The position numbers and the translations under genes are program-made. A stretch of DNA of 64,000 bases from Hypericum androsaemum (Eukaryota; Streptophyta; Magnoliopsida; Malpighiales; Hypericaceae), in assembly GCA_963995505.1 (NCBI GenBank), contig OZ023182.1:5324707-5388706 (forward strand), written 5' to 3'. This document shows, piece after piece, positions 48,701-59,962 of the stretch (position 1 is the first letter of the stretch; the number at the start of each line of letters is the position of its first letter). The notes under the pieces are model-generated. The model worked only from the letters and a program-made list of their open reading frames with translations. It was not told where the DNA came from and ran no database searches.

Positions 48701-49029
48701 GTTTCAGATACCGTGACTAGAGCCTTCCTCGAGTATCTGGCGGAACTGCTCGAGCTTCCCCTGCTTGAAGTACTCCCTCTAAACGACACAAAAGAGAACT
48801 AATTACGCTTCGTGACAAATCCGGAACGGGAACGAATCTAGAGAGAGAGAGAGAGAGAAAGCGGGGGAAGAGAGAGAAGGAGGAGAACCGCGATGATGAG
48901 CCAGAGATCGAGAGGAGCTTGCTCGGCCTTGAGGATGTCGAGGATGTCGGCGGCGTCCTTGGGGAGCTGATCCAGCGCCACTCGCACTTCTTCCTCCGAG
49001 TTCTGCACCGGAATATACACCGACGCCAT
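39798..49029 (-). CDS. VIP6: CTR9 homologue (VIP6/ELF8), TPR subunit of the PAF1 complex
   Basis: Nuclear scaffold of the RNA polymerase II-associated PAF1 complex. In plants it promotes H3K4/H3K36 methylation and FLC expression. 24 exons (minus): 49029-48889, 48778-48712, 48605-48411, 48310-48210, 47709-47656, 47437-47321, 47223-47160, 47078-46864, 46315-46231, 45958-45858, 45727-45635, 45343-45275, 45192-45100, 44893-44621, 44057-43977, 43899-43741, 43597-43502, 42728-42627, 42544-42437, 42331-42107, 41844-41578, 41507-41409, 40944-40627, 39980-39798; 1101 residues, near the usual size. N-terminus MASVYIPVQNSEEEVRVALD; many TPRs at about 80-780 (WVGKGQLLLVKGELEQASAA, HCHYKLGHLGKARLAFQ, GVIHFERDELE); coiled coil about 815-935 (EAEALEARRIAEEQ); Lys/Arg then Asp/Glu-rich tail ending REEAAPDDD. 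The exon 22 acceptor (41507) was chosen for phase and is the least certain. Exon 14 has an in-frame LLDGKA duplication. Confidence 0.95.
46064..46105. mobile_element. 18-bp micro-insertion with 12-bp target duplication (CTR9 intron 9)
   Basis: TGCATATTTCAT occurs at 46064-46075 and 46094-46105, separated by 18 bp that read TACTTATCAACAAAAAAA on the minus strand. That matches the ACTTATCAA-poly-A ending of the retro-insertion at 14459-15032. It is read as a retrotransposition event that copied only the last bases of a LINE. Confidence 0.65.
46622..46689. repeat. Perfect 29-bp inverted repeat (hairpin) in CTR9 intron 8
   Basis: 46622-46650 (starting ATGTTAACGAATTTCATATC) and 46661-46689 are exact reverse complements separated by a 10-base loop ACTAAGTCAG. 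It lies between exon 8 (to 46864) and exon 9 (from 46315). The RNA would fold into a perfect 29-bp stem in the CTR9 pre-mRNA. Confidence 0.9.
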
Positions 49030-49330
49030 CCTCTCTCTCTCTCTCTCTCTCTAACGGGAGGAGGAAACCGATGAGTCGCCGCTGGGAGGCGCGATTTAAA
49101 TAGATTCTAAAAAAATTAGTGTTTCCTAAATAAAAAAGAGTCTTGACTCTTGCGTTGCGTTGATAATATGACGCATTAATTATCAAATAACCGTCATGGT
49201 TTTATGGTCCAGGCCAACGCGGACGACATGTCGTCCGGGTTTTACCAGAGTTCACGAGGATTGGGCCGGTCACAGTATCAAGGCCCAATAGTTCGAGGGT
49301 CCAACTTCCTGATATCCCATAAGGTATTGG
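49030..49330 (-). promoter_or_regulatory. CTR9 promoter and leader
   Basis: Directly upstream of the CTR9 ATG is a CT run (49032-49052), then AT-rich DNA. Around 49262-49290 there are two site II-like words (TGGGCC at about 49263 and GGCCCA at about 49283), typical of promoters of constitutive plant genes. No clear TATA box. Confidence 0.5.
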
Positions 49331-51717
49331 TGTGGCAAGTAAAATTATGAAAAAAAATTATCCTAACGTTTCAAAAATTATTTGAGATTTTCTGAATAAT
49401 CTAAAATAATATAATTTTTTTTCAACGACTTAGGTCATATCGGACTTTAGGTCATATCGGCAGTTTATATCGCATCAAAAGTCAAAACCTTCTTGGTCCA
49501 AATATAGTTTGAGTAGTATGTGATTTTTTCATAACTCAACCCAATATCCGAAGTGAATATTTTAAGTAATTCAGAATACCTATATACCATTTTATCTTCA
49601 ATTTATATTTTATATTTGATATCTAATTTAACATTGAACACTATTAGATTTTATTTAGAGGAGAACTCTCTCAACAATATATTTTAATTCCTAAAATTTG
49701 AACTTAAATTCGTAAATTCTCAATCTTCAGTGCAAAATTTTGAATATTGTATTCGAGTGATTTTAAAGCAAAAAAATATTAAAATACCATCAGCATGAAG
49801 ACCCACAATTATCGTGGGCCTTCACGCTAGCGTTATATATTTGAACGGCCAAAGAAACGGGTCGCTTTCTAGGTTTCAGGTTTTTATTAATGCGAGGGAA
49901 ATTAATAGGAGGACCTAAACAGGAAACAGTGTCCGAAACCCACTTCAAGGAGAGATCGTTAAAGGGGAAGGCTAAAGGTGGATTAAAGGGTGAGAACCTT
50001 TTTTTCTCGAACTTTTTCGTAACTTACGCGTAATTTGAGAACCAGGTTGGTTGCTTCGGTTCTGCAATGCTTACGGATAGTGTTTGAGTTTTATCGGGTT
50101 TGTGTTGTGACTATCATAAAATTATTCGTTGGTATACATCCAAGGCATCGCGGATTTTTACATGATCATAAGAACATCATGTTTGGATGAAATGTATTTG
50201 GTAGGGTTGAAAGGTAAGAAAAGCAGTGGGGATTGGCCGGTTAACACGGCAGAGAAGCTCTGCTGTGTTATTGGAGAGGTTGAGAAAGGTGCACAAGCGA
50301 CCCTTGACGTTGATTCACTTGCTGGTAATCACCTGGTATTTTTGGTATCTTGTTTACTTTACGGACTAATACATATTCGAGTCAGATTAGACTTTTGAGA
50401 TATAACAACTCCCTTGCAAATTCATCTAAAGTGCTTACAGTTATCTCTACATTTTACTTTTTTGCAAAATTTCATTAGCGGCCCAACTCACTTGGACTTC
50501 CAATAGATTGAGAGGGCCAAGAACAACGAGTCCAACAAAAATTAAAAGATACAAAGTGGTACTCAGCCCGGTCCATAACTCTCGCCCTCCTCTATCCCGA
50601 CTTCGCCTTCGTTTTTTCTCTCTCTCTTAACTTCCACCCGACATCAATTGTGTTCAACTATAGACTAGTACGAACTTCAAAATTAAAAACCGATCAATCG
50701 ATTTCATCAAGACCCAACGGCACTAAATGAGAGGAATATATAAGTACAAATGTTGTCGAGGCAATTTATATTTGTCCACGAAATTCCAATTCAATCTATT
50801 AAGTAATATGCAAACTGGTTAATGGGATGGAGAGGAGTGGGGTCTCACTTGTTTACCATGTCCCCGTGCGCCTGGAATGACCAAGATTTCTCTCTTTCTT
50901 ATCGAGTTTGATAGCTAGGGCAATTCTATTTTTACATAAGCATACTACCCAATCTAATGTTGAATCTTGTTATTTTAAGTTAACAGGATGTATTGAACTA
51001 TAAATATCATCCCATAGAGTCTAATCTAACCAACCCTATCCTAGGGCCTGGATCAGGTGCTTAGAAAGGTTCAGCATCACCAAACGGATAACACAAACAT
51101 GGTCACGAGTGAATGACAAATTTGTAATATCAGAAATTACATAGGGTCATTTTGAAAATTATAAAATTATATTGTGAATAGTGGTACCATGTCGCAAATA
51201 GTGGTACAATATTACGAATAGTGGTACACCATTTTTATTAGCACTAATACACTCTTAGCGTCTAGTAGTGTTATATGATCTTTAGGGAGGATGGTGAACA
51301 AAAAAGTGAGTTGGCTTATATTTTGAAGAATGATGAAGGAGGAAAGCAGACGGAATGGAGCAAATGACCAAGGAGTAAACGAAAAGATTAATGCATAAGA
51401 TATCATATATCTAGTAGCTTGAATTATTAGATAGTTGAATATCTTATTTTTGTAGACAAAAATTGTGCTTACGACACTATCGATGCATATTTGACAATTT
51501 TATTAATGAGTAATAACAGCTTACGCATAAAAAAAATGTCATATCATGTTGTATTTAATAGTATAATTTAGCGTTTAATGATATCATATTTTTTGTCTGA
51601 ATAACCTAATCCACTCCCTTTATCTAGAGGAACTGATGCTTCGATTGGTTAGAGTCAAACCCTAACCCCTCCAATCAGAATCTCCCAACGCCGTCCGGCA
51701 TGAAACATGTGTGTCTT

Positions 51718-51756
51718 ACTAAATGACTGTGCCTTCTAAAAAAAAACTAAATGACT
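51718..51756. mobile_element. 17-bp micro-insertion with 11-bp target duplication
   Basis: ACTAAATGACT at 51718-51728 and 51746-51756 brackets GTGCCTTCTAAAAAAAA, a poly-A-ended 17-mer. Same pattern as the insertions at 46064, 52156 and 55317. Confidence 0.6.
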
Positions 51757-52155
51757 CTGGTCAGACTGAAGCTAGCAGGCATCGCAAGTGGGCGTGATGC
51801 ACACTTTCCCATGCAATGGGCCATCCGGCAGGCCTGGATTGGGACCTCGTCCTAGATCTATTTGACATGTATTTTAGGTCCAATATCATGTGCAATAACT
51901 TGGACTGGTAGGTGTAAACTCTAAAGTTGGGAAGTGGGCTAAGCTAGAAAATCGTAACGAGACCTCATGAGAAAAATCTTTGCTTATAAATTAGAGGTAA
52001 GTCAAATCTGAGTAATACATAGCGGATTATGTAAGTTGATTAATAGAGAAGCAAAGTTTTGAGTTTGATAATTTTGTACGAAGAATCATATCCTTTATAA
52101 GATTTGATAGTATTTGAATCTGTATTGGCTGTTATTTGTACACATGACAATAGAT

Positions 52156-52196
52156 ATCATAAGATCATCATCTATTAAAAAAAATCATAAGATCAT
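52156..52196. mobile_element. 15-bp micro-insertion with 13-bp target duplication
   Basis: ATCATAAGATCAT at 52156-52168 and 52184-52196 brackets CATCTATTAAAAAAA, again a short 3'-tail-like sequence ending in A. Confidence 0.62.
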
Positions 52197-54781
52197 AAAA
52201 AATTATACTTAATTTTTTTAACTTCTTCACTGGTATATACATGTGTATATAATTTTTTGTGTTACACGAATAATTACATCCGACTGAAATTGAATCTTAA
52301 ATTTTTGTCATTACTCATACGTCTTGTACTATTATTTTAATCATCCTTTCACATTCATTTATCATATTTACTCCCAAATTGTTGTAGTGAATATAGAGAA
52401 ATATGTAAGGAACAGGTCTCACTGCCTAACAAATAAAATAAACTCATCATTTAGGTGCATGTGGTGCATATTTTGGAATCTGGTAGTGCATTAACAGACA
52501 AATAGAAAATCAATTATTTATATCGAACTCAAACGTGGGGCGTTCGAATTCAGTACGAACCTGACATATTTTTGTTACTGGGAATTGGGAAATAATGGGA
52601 GCCGTTTAAATTGATTCGGCTAGCGTCATATGACCCGTAGTTCAAAAAAAAAGGCCATAAGCCCCAGCCTCCATTGGATGGGTCCCAAAAGCCAAAAGGA
52701 CAAGTAACTTGAAATATACGGTGGAAACGGATATGGACACCATATTACGAAATGTTTCTACAAAGGCCGTGAATGCAACAACCTCGTACCGTACGTGTAT
52801 GTATACATACGAGAGAATTTGGCATTTTTAGGTTGTAGGAGTACTCGTGGACATGTCTAATCAATCCATTATATGGTTTCATCATACATGTACATTTATA
52901 AATAACAAAAGTTCTACCTCTTAAAAAACAAAACACACATGGACACCAAACGTTAGATCAAGAGATTTTGATTCATTTTTAAAAATTAATGGTTTAGAAT
53001 TCATGGACACTGAAAATCCTACCAGGGAGTAATAGAGCTTTCACTTTAAATATTAGACCTAAAAATCGATATGGACCAAAAAATATATGTACGAGCCATT
53101 ATATCATTATATGGGAATTCATTAATACAGATACCGGATCATATCACATTCGATGCCTCCATTAAAACTGACCAACTCTTAACCTACTTCGTTATCTCCT
53201 CATAAAACTATAATTCAAACAGAGTAAAAAAGTTTCGAATAAGATATTAACACCGACCAAGATCAAATTATAGTATATTACAATAGCATAAATGTAATAG
53301 TGTTAAAAAATGACTAGGAGAATTTTCTTCATGTTTTGTGATTTTGTCTGATTCAAATAAGAATTGCTGAGTTCAATTAGTTTAAAAATATGATTCCCTT
53401 AAAAAAATTATAAAACTTTCAAACTTAAAGGTAAATTTTATACATTTTCTAAGATTTGAACCATGTACCTCATTTTTATTACACAAAGTATATTACACAA
53501 TTCTTTAAATGCCTTTGGCTTCTTTAAATAAAACCCTGAGCTTCTTATTTTTATTACACAAAGTATATTACACAATTCACAAAGTATAAAACCCTCGGCA
53601 TTCTCTAAATGCCTTTGGCTTCAAACATAAAGTATATTACACAATTCACATAATGTTTGGAAAATTATGAGCTTTGATTTGTCACATTTGTACGTCCTCT
53701 TTTTTATAGCCGAGATTGTTCATTATTGCGAAGGTTGTCATTTTCTGAATTAGTTTTCCATATTTGTATCTGCGGTCCAGGTTCTCCTAGATAGCTTCAA
53801 TGCAAACGTCAAAGCTCCCCGGACAGCGATATACTACATGCACCCGACACAAAGTATCTCTCTCTAGAACTAGAGAGAAGCTCTACCTTTGATTGGAATT
53901 TTACTCTTCTTCTCTTTCTTTACCCTTCTTCAACCTCTATCCTCTTTTTATTCTCTCTGCCTCCGTCTTAGAGCAACAACATTAATTTATCTTATTTTCG
54001 TAATCTTGTTCTTCGTGTTCACATGGTTCTCACTAGTTTAGACCGTTCACACAGAAATGCAGACAATAAAATTGACACCAATCTCTCCTTTCTTTCAATG
54101 GAAAGGTTCACATTGCTTTTCCATAAAAGGCATTACTACTTAGCTTTTATCATAATCACATAACTTGTCACGACCCGGACCGAGACAACCGCCTCGCAAT
54201 CAGAATTACACAAGACTTAATTTTACTCTCTTTAAACATTTGTCAGATTTCATGTTCTTTAATATTATTACTTGAAAAAAATCACTCTTAAAAATTTACA
54301 ATAAGAAATTTACATCTTGAATATAAAATTTATAAAAATAAAATAACTCTATCAATCTTCGAATACACAACCAATGAAATAAACGCAATTGTCCTCAACA
54401 CCTAACCCGAAATTTTTTTTTCATGTTTCCTCAAAAATTACATTGAGAATTTGGATGAGTTCGTTACTCAGTGAAGTTGCCAAAACAACCAATCCAAAGT
54501 GAGACCCAAGTATTTTCAAAATAGTTCACAGTTCAAACCTCATCATTATCAAATCAAATCAAACAATAAAATAATATCAAACATAACAGTTTAACTTTCA
54601 AACATGTCAATTCTAACACGATATTATATTGTAAAGACTCAACTCAAAGGAATCACAAAGTATTAATAATTCACAATCAATTTATGGTATGTGATGCAAA
54701 CCAAACTACACAAGACTCTACTATGCAGCTACTAATGATGAATAAAAATAGGAACTTTGGAGTCCTCCTAATGAGGCTATG

Positions 54782-54930
54782 CCATCGTATCAACCCCAAT
54801 GGCGGGGTCCTAGCACATACCCCGCCATTATGGGGACCATCATATCACCCCCAATAATAGAGTCCTGGGGCATACCCTGCCATTATGGGAACCATCATAT
54901 TACCCCTACTGGTATGGTTGTGGCGTATCA
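54782..54930 (+). repeat. Degenerate tandem repeat of about 55 bp inside the solo LTR
   Basis: Two and a half copies of a unit built of CCATCATATCACCCCCAAT, GTCCTGGGGCATACC and CCGCCATTATGGG; copies begin near 54782, 54837 and 54892. Each contains the short palindromic CCATTATGG. Confidence 0.75.
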
Positions 54931-55006
54931 CCCCTACCGTTTTGAGACTTATTAATAACCTCACTAGGACATACATGCTCATGCTCGAACAAAGCCAACC
55001 AAATTT

Positions 55007-55178
55007 ACCAACGCAAGGTGGGTAGGATGGCAACGGAACCTGCCTCGTTTCCTAAGGGTCGGTGGATCAATTTCTACCCCTTGTAAAAATGGCTAAACTT
55101 TGCTCGGAAGAGGAACGAATCCCAATACCGTCTAGAGCCCCGGAATTTAGACCAACCCGTCTAAATTTTCTTCAAAAA
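55007..55178 (+). mobile_element. SINE, 172 bp, with 16-bp target duplication
   Basis: AAAGCCAACCAAATTT at 54991-55006 and 55179-55194 brackets a 172-bp segment that ends TTCTTCAAAAA. Near its 5' end is an A-box-like GGTGGGTAGGATGGC. Further in is a B-box-like GGAACGAATCC (consensus GGTTCGANNCC), as in tRNA-derived SINEs. It lies inside the solo LTR. Confidence 0.75.
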
Positions 55179-55316
55179 AAAGCCAACCAAATTTCAATCA
55201 CCACAATTCAAAAAAATACCATAATCCAATACATACCACAATTCCAATAAACAGAATCAGCCAAATTACTTCCACTCCACGTGAGCCATCGCTTACCAAT
55301 TCGCATGAAATTCCCA

Positions 55317-55359
55317 AAACAACAAGTCCTATTTTTTTGAGAATCAAACAACAAGTCCT
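55317..55359. mobile_element. 15-bp micro-insertion with 14-bp target duplication
   Basis: AAACAACAAGTCCT at 55317-55330 and 55346-55359 brackets ATTTTTTTGAGAATC, which reads GATTCTCAAAAAAAT on the minus strand. It lies inside the solo LTR. Confidence 0.62.
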
Positions 55360-56060
55360 CGATGCACCACAAAATGCACTGCAACATCACCCAAGTACCA
55401 AACAAATTCACGGCAAGTAAATAGCCAAATTACACAATCACAATACAAGAACCCGTACACTAATTCATGGCAAGGCAGTTCACATAATACCCTTACGTAA
55501 CCAAGCAACCATTTTTAATTTATTTTAATTACTTGGCCCAAACATAAAATCAGTTTTAAATCAAAAATACTTTGAATTGGATACATGAAAACTTACCTGA
55601 TTGAAGCATGCTATATAGTCGACCAATCGAACCTAATGCTCATAGTAATATTTCCGACGGACAATCTTCTTAACCCGACCATGGAAAGAGTTGTAGATCC
55701 AAACTCTAGCTGACACACGATGAGATTTAGTGGTATACTGTATGCCCCATCAATGCTTATCACACTTAAAAATAATGGTGTCCTTAAAATGACCGCGTTA
55801 GGTTTCTACCAATAACTAAATGGAGGCCTTAACTTTTTAAGGGTCTCTTTTACCTAATTAATTGGAAGTGGAGCAGGATACGTGTAAGGGGAGTTAATCC
55901 GCTCTTTAATATTTGTTGGAGAACAGGTGGAATTATGGGAGTAATGGATAGGTTTGTGGAGCAAATGGGTGGTAATTATCCTTTTAAGTCATTGATTATT
56001 TTTTCTCTAATTATTTAATTTCTTAAATTGTTCTTTTAATATACTGGGTATTACATAACT

Positions 56061-57454
56061 CGAGCTTGAGTATAATTTTATGCAAACTTAACTCTCATTG
56101 CGGATTAGCTTCCATTTTGCACTCTGGTTTTCTTATTTAATGATAACTACTATAAATTTTACTCCTAAAAAATAAAAATCGGCAAGGCAGAACAACTCCG
56201 TTGTAACGTACTCGTGGGATTTTGTATTCTAACGGAATGAACGCTTCAAACCTCCATGTGCATGTGCCTGTGCCTGTGCCTGAAGAAGGACAAATAATTA
56301 ACATGCATGATCTCCAATAAGTGGGGCTACCGGGATCTTGTGGTGAGCCGTCAAATCCCGACGGAAGATGAAGACGGCGACCCAACTAAAGGACTCCTCA
56401 AAAGTTTAGGCGGTAACCGCCAAAATAATTAAAACCGGTACCCTAGTATCGACCAAATTTTCCATTTGATGCAATTATTGTTTCTTATAGTATCTTAACA
56501 TTTCAAAAAACCGAGTAACTAAATCAACTAGTAAGAGAGTCATTTTAACAATGTTCAATAATTATTTACTAAAAAATAATAACCGATTCTTATTTAAATT
56601 AGTTGACGAATTAGTACCTGAGGAAAACATTCAAAAAAGAGAAGAAGGGAAGAGGACTAGGCAGGGCCAGCTGTTCGGGACCTAAATTTCAACATCTATG
56701 CGGACACATTTTGTACTAGTGTCTGATTGGAGAGCAGGCAAAATTGATATGAAGAGAAATTGTATCCGGTTAGATAAGGAATGAAATAAATAAGTAGAGC
56801 CCGAATCGTTTCTTTTTTTTTTCCTCCGTAGGGACTTTTCGTTTCCCATGAACCGTTGATGTCGTTTTCGAGCATATATTGTCTCCTGCCGAGCTTCCGG
56901 TCGTCCATGCAATGATCACCTTGAAAGTTAGATGGATTTTCCTAGTCTCCCTCTCGTGCTTCTTACACGTTAATGTAAAAATACTTGGGGCAGTACCGTT
57001 TGTAAATATTCATTTTCAGTTATTATTAGACGTGTTGAAATTTTCATAACATATCGGAGCAGAAAGTACTTGAAACATCACACCAGAGACCCAAATATAG
57101 CACGTTTTCTGTGTGAAGACTTTATTCAAGTTAATCTAAATCTTTTACTAGTCTAACTAATTTATATTTGCACAGTACTGTTTTATCATTGATTGATGTT
57201 TTTCAAGGATATCGTTGATTGATATTGACTCTCAATTATGGTATTTAAAAAGGTGGAACGAAATCAGAAATGAAAAAATGAGATGAATTTGTTTGAAAAA
57301 TATGATTTATTGTGTGTTCGTAGTCTGAATTTTGAACCAAATCCATCGAAATTTTTTCTATCGTTCCAAACATTATGGTCATTGAATTTTCTACTGATCC
57401 GAAATATAAGTTAGTTGTTATTACCCAAATAGTATTTTTTTTAATGTACTAGAA
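56061..57454. other. Spacer, nothing recognised
   Basis: AT-rich DNA between the solo LTR and the next LINE remnant. Only short open frames; a small GTGCCT repeat near 56260-56280. Confidence 0.5.
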
Positions 57455-58775
57455 ACGAGATGGTGTGCTTTCCGAATATTTTTTTTAGTTGCATACGATC
57501 ATTTCTGTGGCGTTTACTGGATGACTGTCTCCCATTGAGGTCCACTTTGTGTAGGAGAAGTATAGAGGTGGATGATCAATGTTCTCTTTGTGGGAGTTTT
57601 CAAGAGACGACAATGCATATGTTATTTTCTTGTGCAGTGTCATCGGATATCTGGAGGCAGGCGGGGGTGAACCCTACAGTCCTGGTGGCGGGGGACTTGT
57701 CGGAGACCTGTATGCATTATGGAGAGCAGTGGAGGTGGAGGAGAGAGGGAGGAGGACGGCGCTGCTATGGGATATATGAAAACTGCACAACAACGTAGTA
57801 TTTCCGGGTGAAACTTCAGCGAGGGCACCGGAAGTTCTAGGTGAGGTAATCAAGTTACGGCAGGATTTCCTATTGGCCAACCCTAAAGTTTCGGGTGGTA
57901 AGGAGTGTAGGCAAGCGAGGTGGCGAGCGCCGGAAGAGGGGTGGATCAAGATCAACACTGATGCAGGAGTTGGCACAAATGGAGATGGTCAGGTTGGGGT
58001 GGTGGGTAGAGATCATGTTGGCAGGCTGGTATGTGGTTTGATTAAGGTGATTTCGAACATGGTGCATCCTTTGTTATTTGAGGCACATGGGGTGCTGGCA
58101 GAAGTAGAGTTGGCGGTGGCTAGGGGCTTTTCACTGGTGGTTTTTGAGATTGATTGATTGCCTGTTGTACAGGCTCTGACTAGAACCATGCCAGATATGA
58201 GTGATTTGGGATTGGTGGTGATGGATTGTAGGGTGGCGATGGCGGGTTTGTCCACGATGCAGGTTTAGTTTGTGTATCAAGAGGCGAATGAGGTCGCTCA
58301 TGCGTTGGCAAAGTTGCGGATGAGGTGGGGGTGCAGAGGTGGAGTTTTGACTCGATATCATCATCACTGACAGGTCTATTTGCTCGAGATATTTCCCGGA
58401 TGGGGGGGGTGGGTTATGGGGTTAGGTTTTCTTGGTATGGGGTGTTGGATGTATAAGGGGGTCAATGCGTACTGGTCGTATTTTAGCAGTATTATCACTG
58501 AGTACTCTTTCCTCTATCCGAGTTTTTCCCGGATGGACGGTTTTTCTGGAAGAGGTTTTAATGAGACCAATGGCTGTAATTTTGTACTTGGTAAAAGGGA
58601 TCACTAAGTGTTGAAGGTTGGATTTCTGGTGGGTTTCGATTTATGTGGGTAGAGTATTCTAAGTTGGCTGTGTTTTATGCTTGTAGTCGTTTCCTTTGGT
58701 TGGTTCCTGTACTGCATTGTTATATTTTTTTATTGTTGAATGAAATACAAGAAATTTTTTTCTCGAAAAAAACCC
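57455..58775 (+). pseudogene. 5'-truncated LINE remnant: RT zinc-binding and RNase H domains
   Basis: The first part encodes FLWRLLDDCLPLRSTLCRRS and a C-X2-C, H-X4-C finger (CSLCGSFQETTMHMLFSC), the RT zinc-binding domain (57490-57660). After a frame change, RNase H follows (57873-58330: GWIKINTDAG, LVVFEID, EANEVAHALAKL) with at least two in-frame stops. The element ends near 58745-58775 in A-rich DNA. No reverse transcriptase palm is present. It is diverged from the LINE at 3521-9720, and no target duplication was found. Confidence 0.85.
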
Positions 58776-59153
58776 AGATAATATAGAAAAAAATTACCAA
58801 ATAGACGATGAAGATTTTACCATGTTAAAATTTTATAGTAAGCTCCATACAATTCGCTTTCTTTGTTCTATATTTTATTGAAAAAGTAACATTTTAAATA
58901 TTGTCGAAAAAAACGTTAGTCCATTCTCCTAATTCAATGCAAAAAATCACCTCAAAATTTACAGTGGTCCAAGTGGGGTGGACCTATGTCGGCCCACCCC
59001 GTCGAGACCCTTATATCGTCACCCCGGGGTTCAAATTCAGTGGGGACATGGGTAATCCCCACTGAAAGGAATAGGGGCAATATTGGAAATACAATAATTA
59101 AAATAATTAAAAAATATATCAGCAAAATAATACAAATTATGGAAATACAAGTA

Positions 59154-59480
59154 TGGGAATATTGATTTTCATTTTCTTGGATATTGGTTTTCATCTTCTA
59201 TGCTATTGGTTTCATTCTACTATGATATTGGTTTCATTCTACTATGATATTGGTTTCCATCTTCTATGTTATTGGTTTCATTCTACTATAATATTAGTTT
59301 CATTCTACTATGATATTGGTTTCTATCTTCTCGGATATTGATTTCATTCTTCTATGATATTGGTTTCATTCCACCGTGATATTGGTTTTCATCTTCTCCA
59401 ATATTGGTGAAAATGTATACGTATTAGTTTTATTCTTCTCGAATATTGGTATCATTCTACTTTAATATTGGTGTCATTCA
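59154..59480. repeat. Tandem array of a 22-bp GATATTGG unit (array 3, inverted relative to arrays 1 and 2)
   Basis: About 15 copies of TGATATTGGTTTCATTCTAC plus TA on the plus strand, which is the CCAATATC core of the other arrays in reverse complement. The element's ends have the same orientation as in element C, so the array has flipped relative to the ends. Confidence 0.85.
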
Positions 59481-59605
59481 TCTAGAAATTTTTTTATTCC
59501 ACGTGTCCCCTCCTTCAAATGAGTCGCTGCGTATGTAAAAACACAGAAATTCCTCAAAATCCTGTCCACGATGGCGAAATCGTTCTCGTTAACAAGACTA
59601 CAAAC

Positions 59606-59962
59606 CTCCGCCAAGGCGAAGAGCTTGTTCGTGGTCTCAACCGTGGCCTTCTGCCGCGAGTAGTCCAGGAATATCCCATCGAACTCACTACATAAACAGT
59701 TCGTAAGAACGAAAGCAGAAAGAATGGCGAAAACTGAAATGGTGCGGAGGGGACACGTGGAGGCTTACGCGGTCATGGAGTTGCAGCGGTCGGCGTCGGC
59801 GAGCAAATCTCGGAGATGAGTCTTCTTGACGTCATCCACGTGTGCCTACACGGAAACAAGTGAGCTAAGGTTTTTTTTTGAGAATATAATATAATCGTTA
59901 GGATATTTATCGTTCGTTACCTTCAAGTCTATCCACGGCTGAGTCTCGCAGATGAGAACCAT
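59606..59962 (-). pseudogene. Captured 5' exons of cytosolic glucose-6-phosphate isomerase
   Basis: Three exons with intact GT-AG sites and matching phase: 59962-59921 (MVLICETQPWIDLK), 59845-59769 (AHVDDVKKTHLRDLLADADR, then CNSMT) and 59687-59606 (EFDGIFLDYSRQKATVETTN, then KLFALAE), 67 codons in all. These correspond to the N-terminus of plant cytosolic PGI, a glycolytic enzyme that interconverts glucose-6-phosphate and fructose-6-phosphate. The catalytic regions further downstream are absent, so no enzyme can be made. After the third exon a donor-like GTTTGT follows and the frame runs on for about 30 codons without similarity. The fragment lies wholly inside MULE D, hence capture with introns from genomic DNA. 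Confidence 0.87.

Larger units (their letters stand above)
49331..54165. other. Long intergenic region without a recognised gene
   Basis: Nearly 5 kb of AT-rich DNA. Short structures only: three repeats of AATAGTGGTACA-like words (51175-51229), two micro-insertions (51718-51756, 52156-52196), and a local duplication of TTTTTATTACACAAAGTATA with AAATGCCTTTGGCTTC (53473-53522 and 53549-53622). The open frame 50129-50398 is unrecognised. Confidence 0.5.
54166..56055 (+). mobile_element. Solo LTR, 1.89 kb, TGTCACGACCC...GGTATTACA type
   Basis: Starts TGTCACGACCCGG, ends GGGTATTACA, and is flanked by a perfect 5-bp duplication TAACT (54161-54165 and 56056-56060). No second copy of either end, no primer-binding site and no gag-pol frame lie inside, so this is a single long LTR, size and termini suggesting Gypsy. 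It has internal tandem repeats (54782-54930), a SINE (55007-55178) and a micro-insertion (55317-55359), so it has been in place for some time. Confidence 0.82.

Noticed and set aside
50129..50398. Plus-strand 89-codon frame upstream of the CTR9 promoter as a divergent gene
   Set aside because: No homology, no Kozak-like start and no continuation exon recognised.
57674..58067. Minus-strand frames rich in Pro, Ser and His over the LINE remnant
   Set aside because: They are antisense to the RNase H region and have no features of their own.
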